Notes under the pieces: model-generated
What the model saw: only the letters and a program-made list of their open reading frames with translations
Databases searched by the model: none
What the model was told of the DNA's origin: nothing
DNA from: Candidatus Thorarchaeota archaeon
GTDB lineage: Archaea > Asgardarchaeota > Thorarchaeia > Thorarchaeales > Thorarchaeaceae
NCBI GenBank assembly: GCA_004524565.1
Contig: SDNZ01000001.1
Coordinates: forward strand, 76,455-123,680
Direction of reading: 5' to 3'
Length of the DNA stretch: 47,226 nt
Translations under genes and position numbers: made by a program
Part shown: in pieces, positions 18,523 through 27,171 of the stretch
How the letters are laid out: each line of letters opens with the position of its first letter
Numbering within the stretch: the stretch's first letter is position 1

Positions 18523-19503
18523 TTATTGAACCTCCCTGAGTATTGTTGCATATGCTTGAGAAACAAGCGATGCAATCTCTTTATCCACTGTGGGGTCTCC
18601 GTTCTTCCTAAAATTCTCAGCAGCCACTTGTTGGCAACCTCGTGCTAACATTCTGATGTCGCGAGGATTACCTCTTGCTGCTGTATTGATTACATTGATT
18701 GATTCATCGCTGAATGGGTATACGTTAAATGAATCTGTATCAAAGCTATCAATTCTTCCCTGAGCATAAGCAATTCTTCGTCCTATGAATTCCTTTGCTT
18801 TTGCATTGTTGAGAGCTGGTACATCAAGAGGTTCTGTACGATCTGCAATCTGTGGTAGGAACGATAACATAGCGTTCCAATATATCATGGTTCCAGACAT
18901 GACCAAAGTGACAATTGGTTCATCTAGAGATTGTGCTTTACCATATGTTTCTACCATCTCTTCAGTTGGCAAGTCTGCAAGAAAACGTAATTTATGAAAT
19001 GCTGCTTCTTGATTATCTGCCACATCCTCAATGAAGAGCGCTGTGCGACTTTTCTCCTCAATATATCTCCGAAGACTCTCTTTTGCTACGGCATCGATGA
19101 TTTGGCTGGACTCCCAGGATCTTTTGTATTTCACTCTCAACGAATCAGCAATAGCTGCAGCCATCTGCTTCTCGTAGAGACCTGTCATCCCTACATATCC
19201 AGTGACAAATTTGTTTCCTTTTCTATCTGCTAATGTTGGCAAGTCTCTCAGTGCCAAAAGCATCAGTGTACTCTTCCCCGATCCCACAGGACCGCGAATG
19301 AAGACATGTCTCTCATTTGTGATAATTAAATCAACAATGGAATCTAAGAAGTCACTATCTTCAATATACAACCGACTGTCTGGCATTTTGAAACCACGAA
19401 ATGGCGAAAATCTGGCACCAATCCTTTCTTCCCATGCTCGAAGGACTTCCTTTCGAGTGTTGAAGTGACGAATCAATGCACTCTCGTGGATAGCAATTGT
19501 CAT
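18523..19503 (-). CDS. AAA+ ATPase, Cdc6/ORC- or ExeA/TniB-like
   Basis: 326 aa; Walker A GPVGSGKSTL, Walker B TALFIEDVAD, sensor-like VTLVMSGTM, lid-like ARGNPRDIRMLARGCQQ. Confidence 0.75.
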   Translation of the reverse strand: MTIAIHESALIRHFNTRKEVLRAWEERIGARFSPFRGFKMPDSRLYIEDSDFLDSIVDLIITNERHVFIRGPVGSGKSTLMLLALRDLPTLADRKGNKFVTGYVGMTGLYEKQMAAAIADSLRVKYKRSWESSQIIDAVAKESLRRYIEEKSRTALFIEDVADNQEAAFHKLRFLADLPTEEMVETYGKAQSLDEPIVTLVMSGTMIYWNAMLSFLPQIADRTEPLDVPALNNAKAKEFIGRRIAYAQGRIDSFDTDSFNVYPFSDESINVINTAARGNPRDIRMLARGCQQVAAENFRKNGDPTVDKEIASLVSQAYATILREVQ

Positions 19504-19714
19504 TTTGTGGACCTCTATTTTCTAGATTATTTTGTATCACAAGTACTTATTGTAATACAGTTTTTCAGTAAACAATTACAATATAAAAAGTGTGGTGAAA
19601 CTTCCCAAATTTACTGGTACAAGCACTAAGAATACACAACCTTTTTGAATAGAATGAAATGGCTTGTAGCTTGACCTGTATAATGGTCATGAACCCTCTT
19701 GGGAGCTATCGGAT

Positions 19715-19993
19715 ATGGATGTTATACGGATTAAACATATCATGAACTCACTGATGATCCTGTCATTCTTGATTTTCGGTGGCTTAGCTGCAATCGTTTT
19801 AATTACTGATGCACCTCTGACAAATGGAACTGTAGCTCTACCCTTTGCTTTCCTCTTCATTTCAATTGCTACATTAATAATCACAGGTCAAATTGATGAG
19901 AATCCAAAATTGGTACAGAAATATATGAGGGACTGGCTTATCATTTGCACTATTGGTATAGTTATTAGTGCGTTAGCTTTTACATTCTACTAA
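19715..19993 (+). CDS. Small membrane protein
   Basis: 92 aa with three hydrophobic segments. Confidence 0.5.
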   Translation: MDVIRIKHIMNSLMILSFLIFGGLAAIVLITDAPLTNGTVALPFAFLFISIATLIITGQIDENPKLVQKYMRDWLIICTIGIVISALAFTFY

Positions 19994-20038
19994 GACCAAA
20001 AAATACTTCTCATAACAGGTCTGTTGAAGTGATTAGCC

Positions 20039-20674
20039 ATGAGTAAAATCCTTCCAGGCACAAAGACGACTAGAATGGAGCTCCTCGCACTCAAAAATAG
20101 AATGAAGCTCGCTGAGAGAGGTCATGACCTTCTTCGAGAAAAGCGGGACTCATTGATAATGGAATTCTTCAACATTATTGCTGAAATCAAAGAAGCTCGC
20201 GAAAAAGTAGACAAATCTTTAGCTGAAGCATTCTCTGCACTGACCCAAGCGAAAATGATTATGGGTCCCGCTAGAGTTATTGAATTTGCTTATGCTAGCA
20301 AATTCGAAGCAGACCTAAAAATCTCAACAAGATCAATGATGGGTGTTAGAGTTCCAGTCCTATCTGTTGAACAGCGAAGTTCCGAACTTCCCTACTCACT
20401 TTCTGATTCTAGTACAAAATTTGATGAGATGGGAGAGAAGTTTAAAGAAGCTCTAAAGGCTATAGTTCAATTGGCTGAAATCGAATCAACTGTGAAACGA
20501 TTGGCATTAGAGATTGAAAGAACAAAAAGACGCGTTTCAGCTCTTGAATCAGTTGTCATACCAAGACTTGATGCAACTGTACGTTTTGTTAAGCTTGCAC
20601 TAGAAGAACGAGATCGGGAAGATTTTGTTCGATTGAAGATGGTACGCGACTGGATTACTGCAGAGGAAGAGTAG
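20039..20674 (+). CDS. atpD: A-type ATP synthase subunit D
   Basis: KILPGTKTTRMELLALKNRMKLAERGHDLLREKRDSLIMEF is the V/A-ATPase subunit D signature. Confidence 0.93.
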   Translation: MSKILPGTKTTRMELLALKNRMKLAERGHDLLREKRDSLIMEFFNIIAEIKEAREKVDKSLAEAFSALTQAKMIMGPARVIEFAYASKFEADLKISTRSMMGVRVPVLSVEQRSSELPYSLSDSSTKFDEMGEKFKEALKAIVQLAEIESTVKRLALEIERTKRRVSALESVVIPRLDATVRFVKLALEERDREDFVRLKMVRDWITAEEE

Positions 20675-20708
20675 AACTACTGTATTAACAGTAATACAAT
20701 AAATATTC

Positions 20709-21101
20709 TTATCTTCTCAATTTTAAGATAGCTGCTGCTAAATCCCCTTCGGTTTCCTTCAAAGCTTGCTTAGCAGTTTCAAGATCAACACCCGTCTGGC
20801 TCGCGACAAGTGCAGCATCTTCCATTGGAATCTCAATCTCTGGAGCTAAAGCTTCCTCAACAATACGGGTTTCTGAAGTCGGTGATGTTCCTGACAGAAC
20901 GCGTTCTGTCTTTGAGCCTCCTACTTGATATGTTTCTGCTCCAGATTGTTTGATTGCTGTAACTTGGGGATTTGAGATTACCCACTCCTTGTCTGCAAAA
21001 CGGATGATTACCTCTTTCACACCTTCTAAATCCTTCTGCTCTATCCCCATCTTCTTCATCATTCGAGCCATTTGTTTCGGAGACATTCCTCTGAATCCCA
21101 T
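20709..21101 (-). CDS. nac: Nascent polypeptide-associated complex protein (NAC alpha) with UBA-like C-terminus
   Basis: MSPKQMARMMKKMGIEQKDLEGVKEVIIRFADKEWVISNPQVTAIKQSGAETYQVGG; C-terminal VASQTGVDLETAKQALKETEGDLAAAILKLRR. Confidence 0.93.
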   Translation of the reverse strand: MGFRGMSPKQMARMMKKMGIEQKDLEGVKEVIIRFADKEWVISNPQVTAIKQSGAETYQVGGSKTERVLSGTSPTSETRIVEEALAPEIEIPMEDAALVASQTGVDLETAKQALKETEGDLAAAILKLRR

Positions 21102-21210
21102 AGAATCACACTCTATTGTTTAACTTACATGATGGAATATTCTAATGTGTCCATCACTATTGCTACATCTATCCAATCACGTTCTGATAAAATGGTTACG
21201 CTTTGAGGAA

Positions 21211-22038
21211 TCAGAGTAAGCCTAAGTTAATATCGAAAACAACGTGGTCAACACCTGGAGAATAATTTTTAATCTTACGAACTTGTATTTGAGATTCGAA
21301 TCCTTTTCTAGAACAAATCTCCCCTATCCGTGAAGTCGTATCTTCTAAGATATCTCTCTGAATAGCTATATGCATATGGATTATACCACCTTCTTGAGTC
21401 AGAGTATCTAACGCATGAGGGAGATACAGATCAGTATTGTGCAAATATCCCATGATGATACGGTTAGCATAATTGATAGGGTGTACCTTTCGACAATCGC
21501 CCAACAAAGCAGTTACTCTATTTTCAAGTTTGTTAATCCGAATATTATCAAGAAGAAACTGATATGCATCATCATTGATTTCAATTGCTGTGACTAAAGC
21601 ATCTGTAGACTTTGCAATTTGCAAAGCAAATTGTCCTACACATGAGAACATGTCCACAACTATTTCACCAGATTTGATTTGCTTTACAATATTTATCCTC
21701 TCTCTCTTGTTTCCACCTGAGAATGTTATCCTAATCGGGTCCAGTCTGAATTGAACACCATTTTCAATATGTGTAGTAACTGTATTACAATCTCCCGCGA
21801 CTACCTCAAAGTCAGGGTGACGTTTCTCTCCACTAGTGGGTCCGGTTCTGATTGCTACTGATTTAATCCGGTCATCAAAAGACAGAGTTGCATCACCAAT
21901 GATGGATGCATACTCTTGGAGAGAAGAATTTAGATGTACTAGGGCAACATGTCCTACGATATGAAAACCTGATGGAAGTTGTATATCCTCAGGTAATCGA
22001 TTCTTCAGTTGTGTTTTGAGGAAATCTCGGTACCTCAT
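21211..22038 (-). CDS. Trm5/TYW2-family class I SAM-dependent tRNA methyltransferase
   Basis: HIVGHVALVHL, FEVVAGDCNTVTTHIENGVQFRLDPIRITFSGGNKRERINI, VVDMFSCVGQFALQIAKS; paralog identity not resolved. Confidence 0.85.
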   Translation of the reverse strand: MRYRDFLKTQLKNRLPEDIQLPSGFHIVGHVALVHLNSSLQEYASIIGDATLSFDDRIKSVAIRTGPTSGEKRHPDFEVVAGDCNTVTTHIENGVQFRLDPIRITFSGGNKRERINIVKQIKSGEIVVDMFSCVGQFALQIAKSTDALVTAIEINDDAYQFLLDNIRINKLENRVTALLGDCRKVHPINYANRIIMGYLHNTDLYLPHALDTLTQEGGIIHMHIAIQRDILEDTTSRIGEICSRKGFESQIQVRKIKNYSPGVDHVVFDINLGLL

Positions 22039-22069
22039 AATGTATCACAATATCTTATACAAGTGATAA

Positions 22070-23272
22070 CTAACAATACATTCCATCGGGGACTTCACTA
22101 AGTCCGCTACCTCTTTCTTGCACTTTTGTTATTGCCATCTTGAAGTCTTCTTCAGTGACACACACTCGTTTATCTCTAATTGCGAACATACCCGCTTCAG
22201 TACAAATACTTTTGATGTCTGCTCCAGTTCTATCTTGGGTAGCAGCAAGAAGGCGACCGAAATCAATTTCGCCATCTATATTCATCCCACGAGTATGAAT
22301 TTTGAAAATCTCTTGTCTACTATCCTCATCTGGAAGTGGAAAATTAATAATCCTATCAAATCTACCAGGTCTCAATAAAGCAGGATCCAAGATATCTGGA
22401 CGGTTTGTCGCACCTAGAACTGCTACTTGGCCCCTAGTTTCGAAACCATCTAGCTCACTCAAAAGTTGCATGAGTGTTCTCTGTACTTCTCTATCACCTG
22501 ATGTTGCAATATCAAGTCTATGAGACCCTACGGCATCTAGCTCATCAACAAATATGATTGCTGGAGCTTTTTCTTTTGCAAGCATAAAAATTTCTCTAAC
22601 TAATCTTGCTCCTTCACCAATGAATTTCTGCACTAGTTCAGATCCAATCACTCGAATAAAGGTAGCATTTGTTTCATGTGCGACTGCACGAGCACACAAG
22701 GTCTTACCGGTACCTGGAAGGCCTGTCAGTAGTACACCCTTTGGGGGTTCAATTCCGACCTGTTCGAATAACTCCGGTTCTAACAATGGAAGTTCCACTG
22801 TTTCTCTAATTTCCTGTAATTGTTGTCTGAGACCGCCAATATCTGAATAGGAAACTTCTGGTGCTTCTTCAATTTCCATCGCTCTGATAATAGGATCTCT
22901 CGAAGGTGGAAGCTCTTGAGTAATTGCGAATGACCTTTGGTTTAGAGCTACAAGTGCACCTGGTAGTAGACTGTCTTTTTGTATTGATGATGCTACATGT
23001 ACAACAAAATTTGGTCCAGTTGAGCTCTTTACAATAGCTCTACCATCTTCTAACATTTCAATGATAGTTGCAGTTATGAGAGGAGATTGGCGGAGCTTCT
23101 CCAATTCTGTTCTAAGAGTCTGAGTTTCTTTCTCAAGTCGACTACGTTCAGCTTGTAATATTTGTTTTTCAGTTTCTAGTGCACGAAGGCGTCGTTCTAA
23201 GTGCCTAGTGTTCTGTGTGTATGCTGAATCATCGATGCTACCTTCGTTCTTTGTGTCCGTAGTCCCTGGCAA
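22070..23272 (-). CDS. pan: Proteasome-activating nucleotidase
   Basis: N-terminal coiled coil, Walker [19 protein letters not shown], Walker [35 protein letters not shown]. Confidence 0.93.
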   Translation of the reverse strand: MPGTTDTKNEGSIDDSAYTQNTRHLERRLRALETEKQILQAERSRLEKETQTLRTELEKLRQSPLITATIIEMLEDGRAIVKSSTGPNFVVHVASSIQKDSLLPGALVALNQRSFAITQELPPSRDPIIRAMEIEEAPEVSYSDIGGLRQQLQEIRETVELPLLEPELFEQVGIEPPKGVLLTGLPGTGKTLCARAVAHETNATFIRVIGSELVQKFIGEGARLVREIFMLAKEKAPAIIFVDELDAVGSHRLDIATSGDREVQRTLMQLLSELDGFETRGQVAVLGATNRPDILDPALLRPGRFDRIINFPLPDEDSRQEIFKIHTRGMNIDGEIDFGRLLAATQDRTGADIKSICTEAGMFAIRDKRVCVTEEDFKMAITKVQERGSGLSEVPDGMYC

Positions 23273-23420
23273 GAATTGGCACCTCGGAAGTTAGTTCTCT
23301 GTTAACGATTTAAGGCTTGCTTTGGTGGTCGTTTCTTTCAATCATATATTTTCAATTGTACACTCGGTAATCTTTATCAACACCCACTCAGAATCCAATA
23401 ATAGAAAGAGGGAATTTGCT

Positions 23421-24008
23421 TTGCCTAGTTGTGAATTGTGTGGCAGAAGCATGAAAGGTCGCGGCAGAAATGTCGTAATCGAAGGAGCATCAATGCTTGT
23501 CTGCCCTGAATGTGGTTCGAAATTCGGACAATCAACCAGTGAATCGACTAAACCAGCCACTCAACCAAGACATCGAACATCTTGGACCGAACCTCCTGAA
23601 AGAAAAACAACTCCACGAACTCATCAACCATCTCGGGTATCGAAACCAATACCCAGTCCTAAACCTAGGAGGTCCACAGGTATACGTCTTGATGAACTGG
23701 AACTCATTGAAGACTATGCAAAAATCATTCGATCAGCTCGTCAAAAGAAGAATATGAGTCAAGATGAACTAGCTCAACGAGTTGGCGAGAGCATCTCAAC
23801 ACTGAAATCCATAGAGTCGGGCCGACAAAAACCAACTGAGAAGACTATCAGGGGTCTCGAACGTGAACTGGAAATATCGTTGTTAGAACCTCTTGGAACA
23901 GCTCCAATAAAAATAGGTAAGACCCAACCCGGTACCGCAGGACCCACACTTGGTGACAGAGTTGTCGTCAAAAAGAAGATGTCTCAGAAAGCACGTCGTG
24001 ATGATTAA
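23421..24008 (+). CDS. Multiprotein bridging factor 1 homologue (aMBF1): zinc ribbon + HTH
   Basis: ORF 23322-24008; likely TTG start at 23421 giving LPSCELCGRSMKGRGRNVVIEGASMLVCPECGSKFG; HTH IIRSARQKKNMSQDELAQRVGESISTLKSIESGRQKP. Confidence 0.88.
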   Translation: MPSCELCGRSMKGRGRNVVIEGASMLVCPECGSKFGQSTSESTKPATQPRHRTSWTEPPERKTTPRTHQPSRVSKPIPSPKPRRSTGIRLDELELIEDYAKIIRSARQKKNMSQDELAQRVGESISTLKSIESGRQKPTEKTIRGLERELEISLLEPLGTAPIKIGKTQPGTAGPTLGDRVVVKKKMSQKARRDD

Positions 24009-24187
24009 ACTTTGATAATTCAGGTTATAATACTAGAATTATTGTTTGATTTCAGTTCGTGTCATTAATAGGCCTTATATAGAGTGCAGTACTATATACT
24101 AGTATAACATTCCAACTGCGGACATTTTGGCTGTGATATAGATATCAGTCGACTGGCCACCTATTACACTTTGGGTGATTTCATCAA

Positions 24188-24709
24188 ATGGTACACACTA
24201 ACTTCAATCATGATCTCTTTCGTCTTGTAGTTGAAGAGATAGCAGGTAAAGAAGGCGTTGACGTTTCTACAGTTCTAGTAAATGCAGAAGAAACAACTGA
24301 CGAAGAAATTGCCACTAAGACTGATCTCAAGCTGAATATTGTTCGCAGGATTCTATACAAACTTCATGATAATCATCTTGCATCTTACCGCAGAATTCGT
24401 GATGTAAATACAGGATGGTTTCTTTACTATTGGAAAATTGACCCAAAGAAAGCTCAGGCTCTGGTTAACCGGAAGAAACGAATGGTGCTAAATCTTCTTG
24501 AGCAGAGGCTCGAACATGAAAGCAATAACGATCTATACTCTTGTGTGAATCGTGACTCTTCACCAGTTCCATTTGAAGAAGCTATGAATTTGTCATTTAG
24601 ATGTCCTACCTGTAATGGACAGCTTGAGTTTGTTGATAATGCAAAAGCTATCTCATTTCTCAGAAAACGTGTAGAAGAACTCAAAGCTGATTTAGAAGCA
24701 TTATCATAG
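24188..24709 (+). CDS. tfe: Transcription initiation factor E alpha subunit
   Basis: Winged helix then VNTGWFLYYWKIDPKKAQ and a zinc-ribbon region FEEAMNLSFRCPTCNGQLEFVDN. Confidence 0.88.
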   Translation: MVHTNFNHDLFRLVVEEIAGKEGVDVSTVLVNAEETTDEEIATKTDLKLNIVRRILYKLHDNHLASYRRIRDVNTGWFLYYWKIDPKKAQALVNRKKRMVLNLLEQRLEHESNNDLYSCVNRDSSPVPFEEAMNLSFRCPTCNGQLEFVDNAKAISFLRKRVEELKADLEALS

Positions 24710-24788
24710 GCATAATGATTCTGATACATTACACCTCTTTCAAAAGGTACTTAGCAACCTGCATAAAGCAAATGAAAGAGGATTCTTA

Positions 24789-25553
24789 TTGAAGTCAGTA
24801 ACTCTCTTTTCAAGAGCATATGGAAAAAAACGGAAACACCTCCTTGACTTGGTCAAATCTGAGGTAACTTCGATGATAGACGAGTTGGATGTTCGTTTGG
24901 CGCGTTTTGGTACCGATAAGAGAGGACACCTTTCACTGGGTTTTGACGGACAAGATTCAGAATTTGTTATTAATTTCCTTGTAAAGAAGTATGGCAAAGC
25001 AATACGTCTTGAGAATGTGAAAGAAGGAGCAATTCTTCCAGGGTCTTTCTTAGAAGTAGGAAAAGTTGGTTTCGGACTCTATGTTGATATTGCGGCTTTG
25101 AGCAATAAAAGCGTGGATGTCTTAATTCCACTTCATCGTATCCGGAACCAATTTAGTATCAAGAAACCTCTGCGGACTATTGCAAATTCACTGGTTTTTG
25201 TTGATAATCTTCCAGTTAGTGTGAAAATAACTGATGTTGATTACAGAGAAAACAAGATAGAAGGAGAACTAGCACAAAGTACCTTGACCCGATTTGAAGA
25301 ATGGGTACACGACGATCATGAACGACTTCTGGTGTTTGGTGCTAATCAGGAAATGATTGAAATCGCTTTGAGAAAAACGAAACATTTGGAAGATATCTAT
25401 GAGTTTGAAGAGCTTGGAGCATTCGAGTACTCACTACGTTGTAAAAGAAGTACTCGCGCATCAGGTATTGTAGCAGCAATTGGACCAAAGATGAGAGACA
25501 TCCCTATGCATCTATTCATTCCAACGGAGATTGAGGCGAAACTGAATGCCTAG
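24789..25553 (+). CDS. DUF2110-family archaeal protein
   Basis: 254 aa, TTG start; downstream of TFE as recalled for this family; GSFLEVGKVGFGLYVDIA. Confidence 0.65.
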   Translation: MKSVTLFSRAYGKKRKHLLDLVKSEVTSMIDELDVRLARFGTDKRGHLSLGFDGQDSEFVINFLVKKYGKAIRLENVKEGAILPGSFLEVGKVGFGLYVDIAALSNKSVDVLIPLHRIRNQFSIKKPLRTIANSLVFVDNLPVSVKITDVDYRENKIEGELAQSTLTRFEEWVHDDHERLLVFGANQEMIEIALRKTKHLEDIYEFEELGAFEYSLRCKRSTRASGIVAAIGPKMRDIPMHLFIPTEIEAKLNA

Positions 25554-26220
25554 GCTTGATGTCTGGTTAGTTGAAAATGGTCATTTTTCTTCCCGTCAAG
25601 TTGCTAAGAGGGCTATCAAAGAAGGAATGGTTTTGGTCAATGGAAGACAATGCAAACCCTCCAAACAGGTAAGCGGAAAAGAAGACATCAAGGTTTCATC
25701 AGAATTTAAGGATAAACCAATGGGCTATCACAAACTCAAAGAAATTGATAATTTGCTACAAGGAAATCTAGTAACTCTTCCATGCATTGCTCTTGATATT
25801 GGTAGTTCAGCAGGTGGTTTTCTTGAATATCTCAACGACAAAGGTGCGACCGCAATTGGAATCGAGGTTGCCCGGAGGTTTTCAGAGCATCTTACCAAAT
25901 TAGTTGATTCTCATTCTAGAATTTCAGTAATCTTTGATGATGCATTTACTATTAATCCCACAGTCATAGTCGACGAAGGTGGTCTCGATCTTCTTCTTGT
26001 TGATGTTACTACAGAAATAGATGGCACTTTGAAACTAATCTCACGATTTTCTTCACTACTGAAGAAAGGTGGTCGTCTAGTTGCAGCCTTCAAGACGGGT
26101 AGCCCTGATATTGTATTACAGTTATTAGAGTCAGTAACGAATACTGGCTTCGAAGATGTACAAAGTTTCTATCTTGATGATAGTCGTCAAGAAGTGCATA
26201 TCATTGGATGTTACAGGTAA
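25546..26220 (+). CDS. TlyA/FtsJ-like S4-domain rRNA methyltransferase
   Basis: S4 domain PRLDVWLVENGHFSSRQVAKRAIKEGMVLVNG; SAM motif ALDIGSSAGGFLEYLNDKGA. Confidence 0.85.
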   Translation: MPRLDVWLVENGHFSSRQVAKRAIKEGMVLVNGRQCKPSKQVSGKEDIKVSSEFKDKPMGYHKLKEIDNLLQGNLVTLPCIALDIGSSAGGFLEYLNDKGATAIGIEVARRFSEHLTKLVDSHSRISVIFDDAFTINPTVIVDEGGLDLLLVDVTTEIDGTLKLISRFSSLLKKGGRLVAAFKTGSPDIVLQLLESVTNTGFEDVQSFYLDDSRQEVHIIGCYR

Positions 26221-26256
26221 GCAACTTTTTATTGGATTATCTAGAGCCTGAACTTA

Positions 26257-26366
26257 GGGCCGCTAGTCTAGCCCGGCTATGATGTCTCGCTTACACCGAG
26301 AATCCAGATGAGCTTCAAGCTCCTTGGAATCGAAGGTCGCTGGTTCAAATCCGGCGCGGCCCACCA
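26257..26366 (+). tRNA. tRNA-Val (anticodon TAC), encoded CCA, 32-nt insertion downstream of the anticodon stem
   Basis: Acceptor GGGCCGC/GCGGCCC; stem TCTCG-loop CTTACAC-CGAGA (26285-26301); insertion ~26302-26333; T arm GCTGG-TTCAAAT-CCGGC (26339-26355); ACCA to 26366. Confidence 0.85.
26302..26333 (+). other. Probable noncanonical tRNA-Val intron at the anticodon-stem/variable junction
   Basis: 32-nt excess between CGAGA and AGGTC; contains hairpin GAGCT-tca-AGCTC; exact ends ambiguous by a few nt. Confidence 0.7.
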
Positions 26367-26411
26367 TCTTTGCGGAAGTAGCCAAGCCAGGTCAAAGGCG
26401 GCGGACTTAAG

Positions 26412-26445
26412 ATCACATGAAATTACGGGGTCATGTCGAGAAGCT
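26412..26445 (+). other. Canonical position 37/38 intron of tRNA-Leu(TAA), about 34 nt
   Basis: Lies between CTTAAG and A-TCCGC; internal CATGA...TCATG hairpin. Confidence 0.8.
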
Positions 26446-26477
26446 ATCCGCTCTCGTAGGAGTCCGTGGGTTCGAAT

Positions 26478-26508
26478 GAGTTCAGAGATTTTCTCTAACT
26501 CCGAATGG
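26478..26508 (+). other. Noncanonical T-loop intron of tRNA-Leu(TAA), about 31 nt
   Basis: Inserted between T-loop TTCGAAT and T-stem CCCAC; hairpin GAGTT.AGAGA...TCTCT.AACTC. Confidence 0.82.
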
Positions 26509-26583
26509 CCCACCTTCCGCACCAATAATTTCAATGAGACCATACACCAATCTCTAAAACAGATATAGGATGCCATCGCCATC

Positions 26584-27147
26584 ATGCAACTTGAAGCACT
26601 AATCGAATCCATCGGCTTAATCTTGCTGATGGAGTTAGGTGACAAAACCATGCTCACCACTATGTGTTTGAGCGCTCAATATCGCCGACCCAAACTAGTA
26701 CTTCTTGCAACTATGACTGCTCTTGCTGTTTCCTCGATTATTGCAGTCATCATTGGCTTCATTTTGTCAGCTACATTACCGGTGGAAATCATAACGTATG
26801 TATCTGGGTTCTTGTTCCTGATTCTAGGTTTTGTTGCACTGGTCAACTCAAATTCAGAAACTGTGGATACGTGTGAAAATCCTGGCACACTTTTTGGAAT
26901 GTTCACTCTTGTGCTAGTTTCCGAGCTTGGAGATAAGAGTCAGATAGCCACCCTTGCTCTTGCCGCTCAATCTCTTTTCCCAATTATGATTTTTATTGGA
27001 GCTATTATCGGATTCTTCATTGTAAACTCAATTGGAGCATATGCTGGTACTAGTATTGCAGAACGAATCCCGATTAAAACTGTAAAACGTGTAGTCGGAA
27101 TCATCTTCATTCTATTTGGAATTCTGGTCATCTTCGGAATTCTGTAG
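26584..27147 (+). CDS. GDT1/TMEM165 (UPF0016) family membrane transporter
   Basis: Two characteristic motifs MELGDKTMLTTM and SELGDKSQIATLALA. Confidence 0.88.
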   Translation: MQLEALIESIGLILLMELGDKTMLTTMCLSAQYRRPKLVLLATMTALAVSSIIAVIIGFILSATLPVEIITYVSGFLFLILGFVALVNSNSETVDTCENPGTLFGMFTLVLVSELGDKSQIATLALAAQSLFPIMIFIGAIIGFFIVNSIGAYAGTSIAERIPIKTVKRVVGIIFILFGILVIFGIL

Positions 27148-27171
27148 AATCAACTATATGACGAAGACTTT

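Larger units (their letters stand above)
8079..22057. repeat. Dispersed 9-bp-phased heptad motif (GTAATAC/GTATTAC-N2), core cluster
   Basis: Strong 7-2-7 instances near 8079, 8719, 9889, 10747, 11351, 12832, 13223, 13822, 14334, 15355, 16120, 16701, 17690, 18182, 19534, 20682, 21773; weaker at 11665 and 22042; outliers at 5341, 24027 and 26113. Confidence 0.6.
26372..26524 (+). tRNA. tRNA-Leu (anticodon TAA), encoded CCA, two introns
   Basis: Acceptor GCGGAAG/CTTCCGC; stem GCGGA(26401-26405)/TCCGC(26447-26451); variable arm TCTCGTAGGAGT; T stem GTGGG/CCCAC. Confidence 0.88.

Noticed and set aside
23342-23560. Extended N-terminus of the aMBF1 ORF (23322-23420) and its antisense ORF
   Set aside because: The conserved zinc ribbon begins at the TTG at 23421; the upstream extension looks non-conserved.
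26277-26660. 127-aa minus and 86-aa plus ORFs over the tRNA pair
   Set aside because: They overlap well-formed tRNA-Val and tRNA-Leu genes and are spurious.
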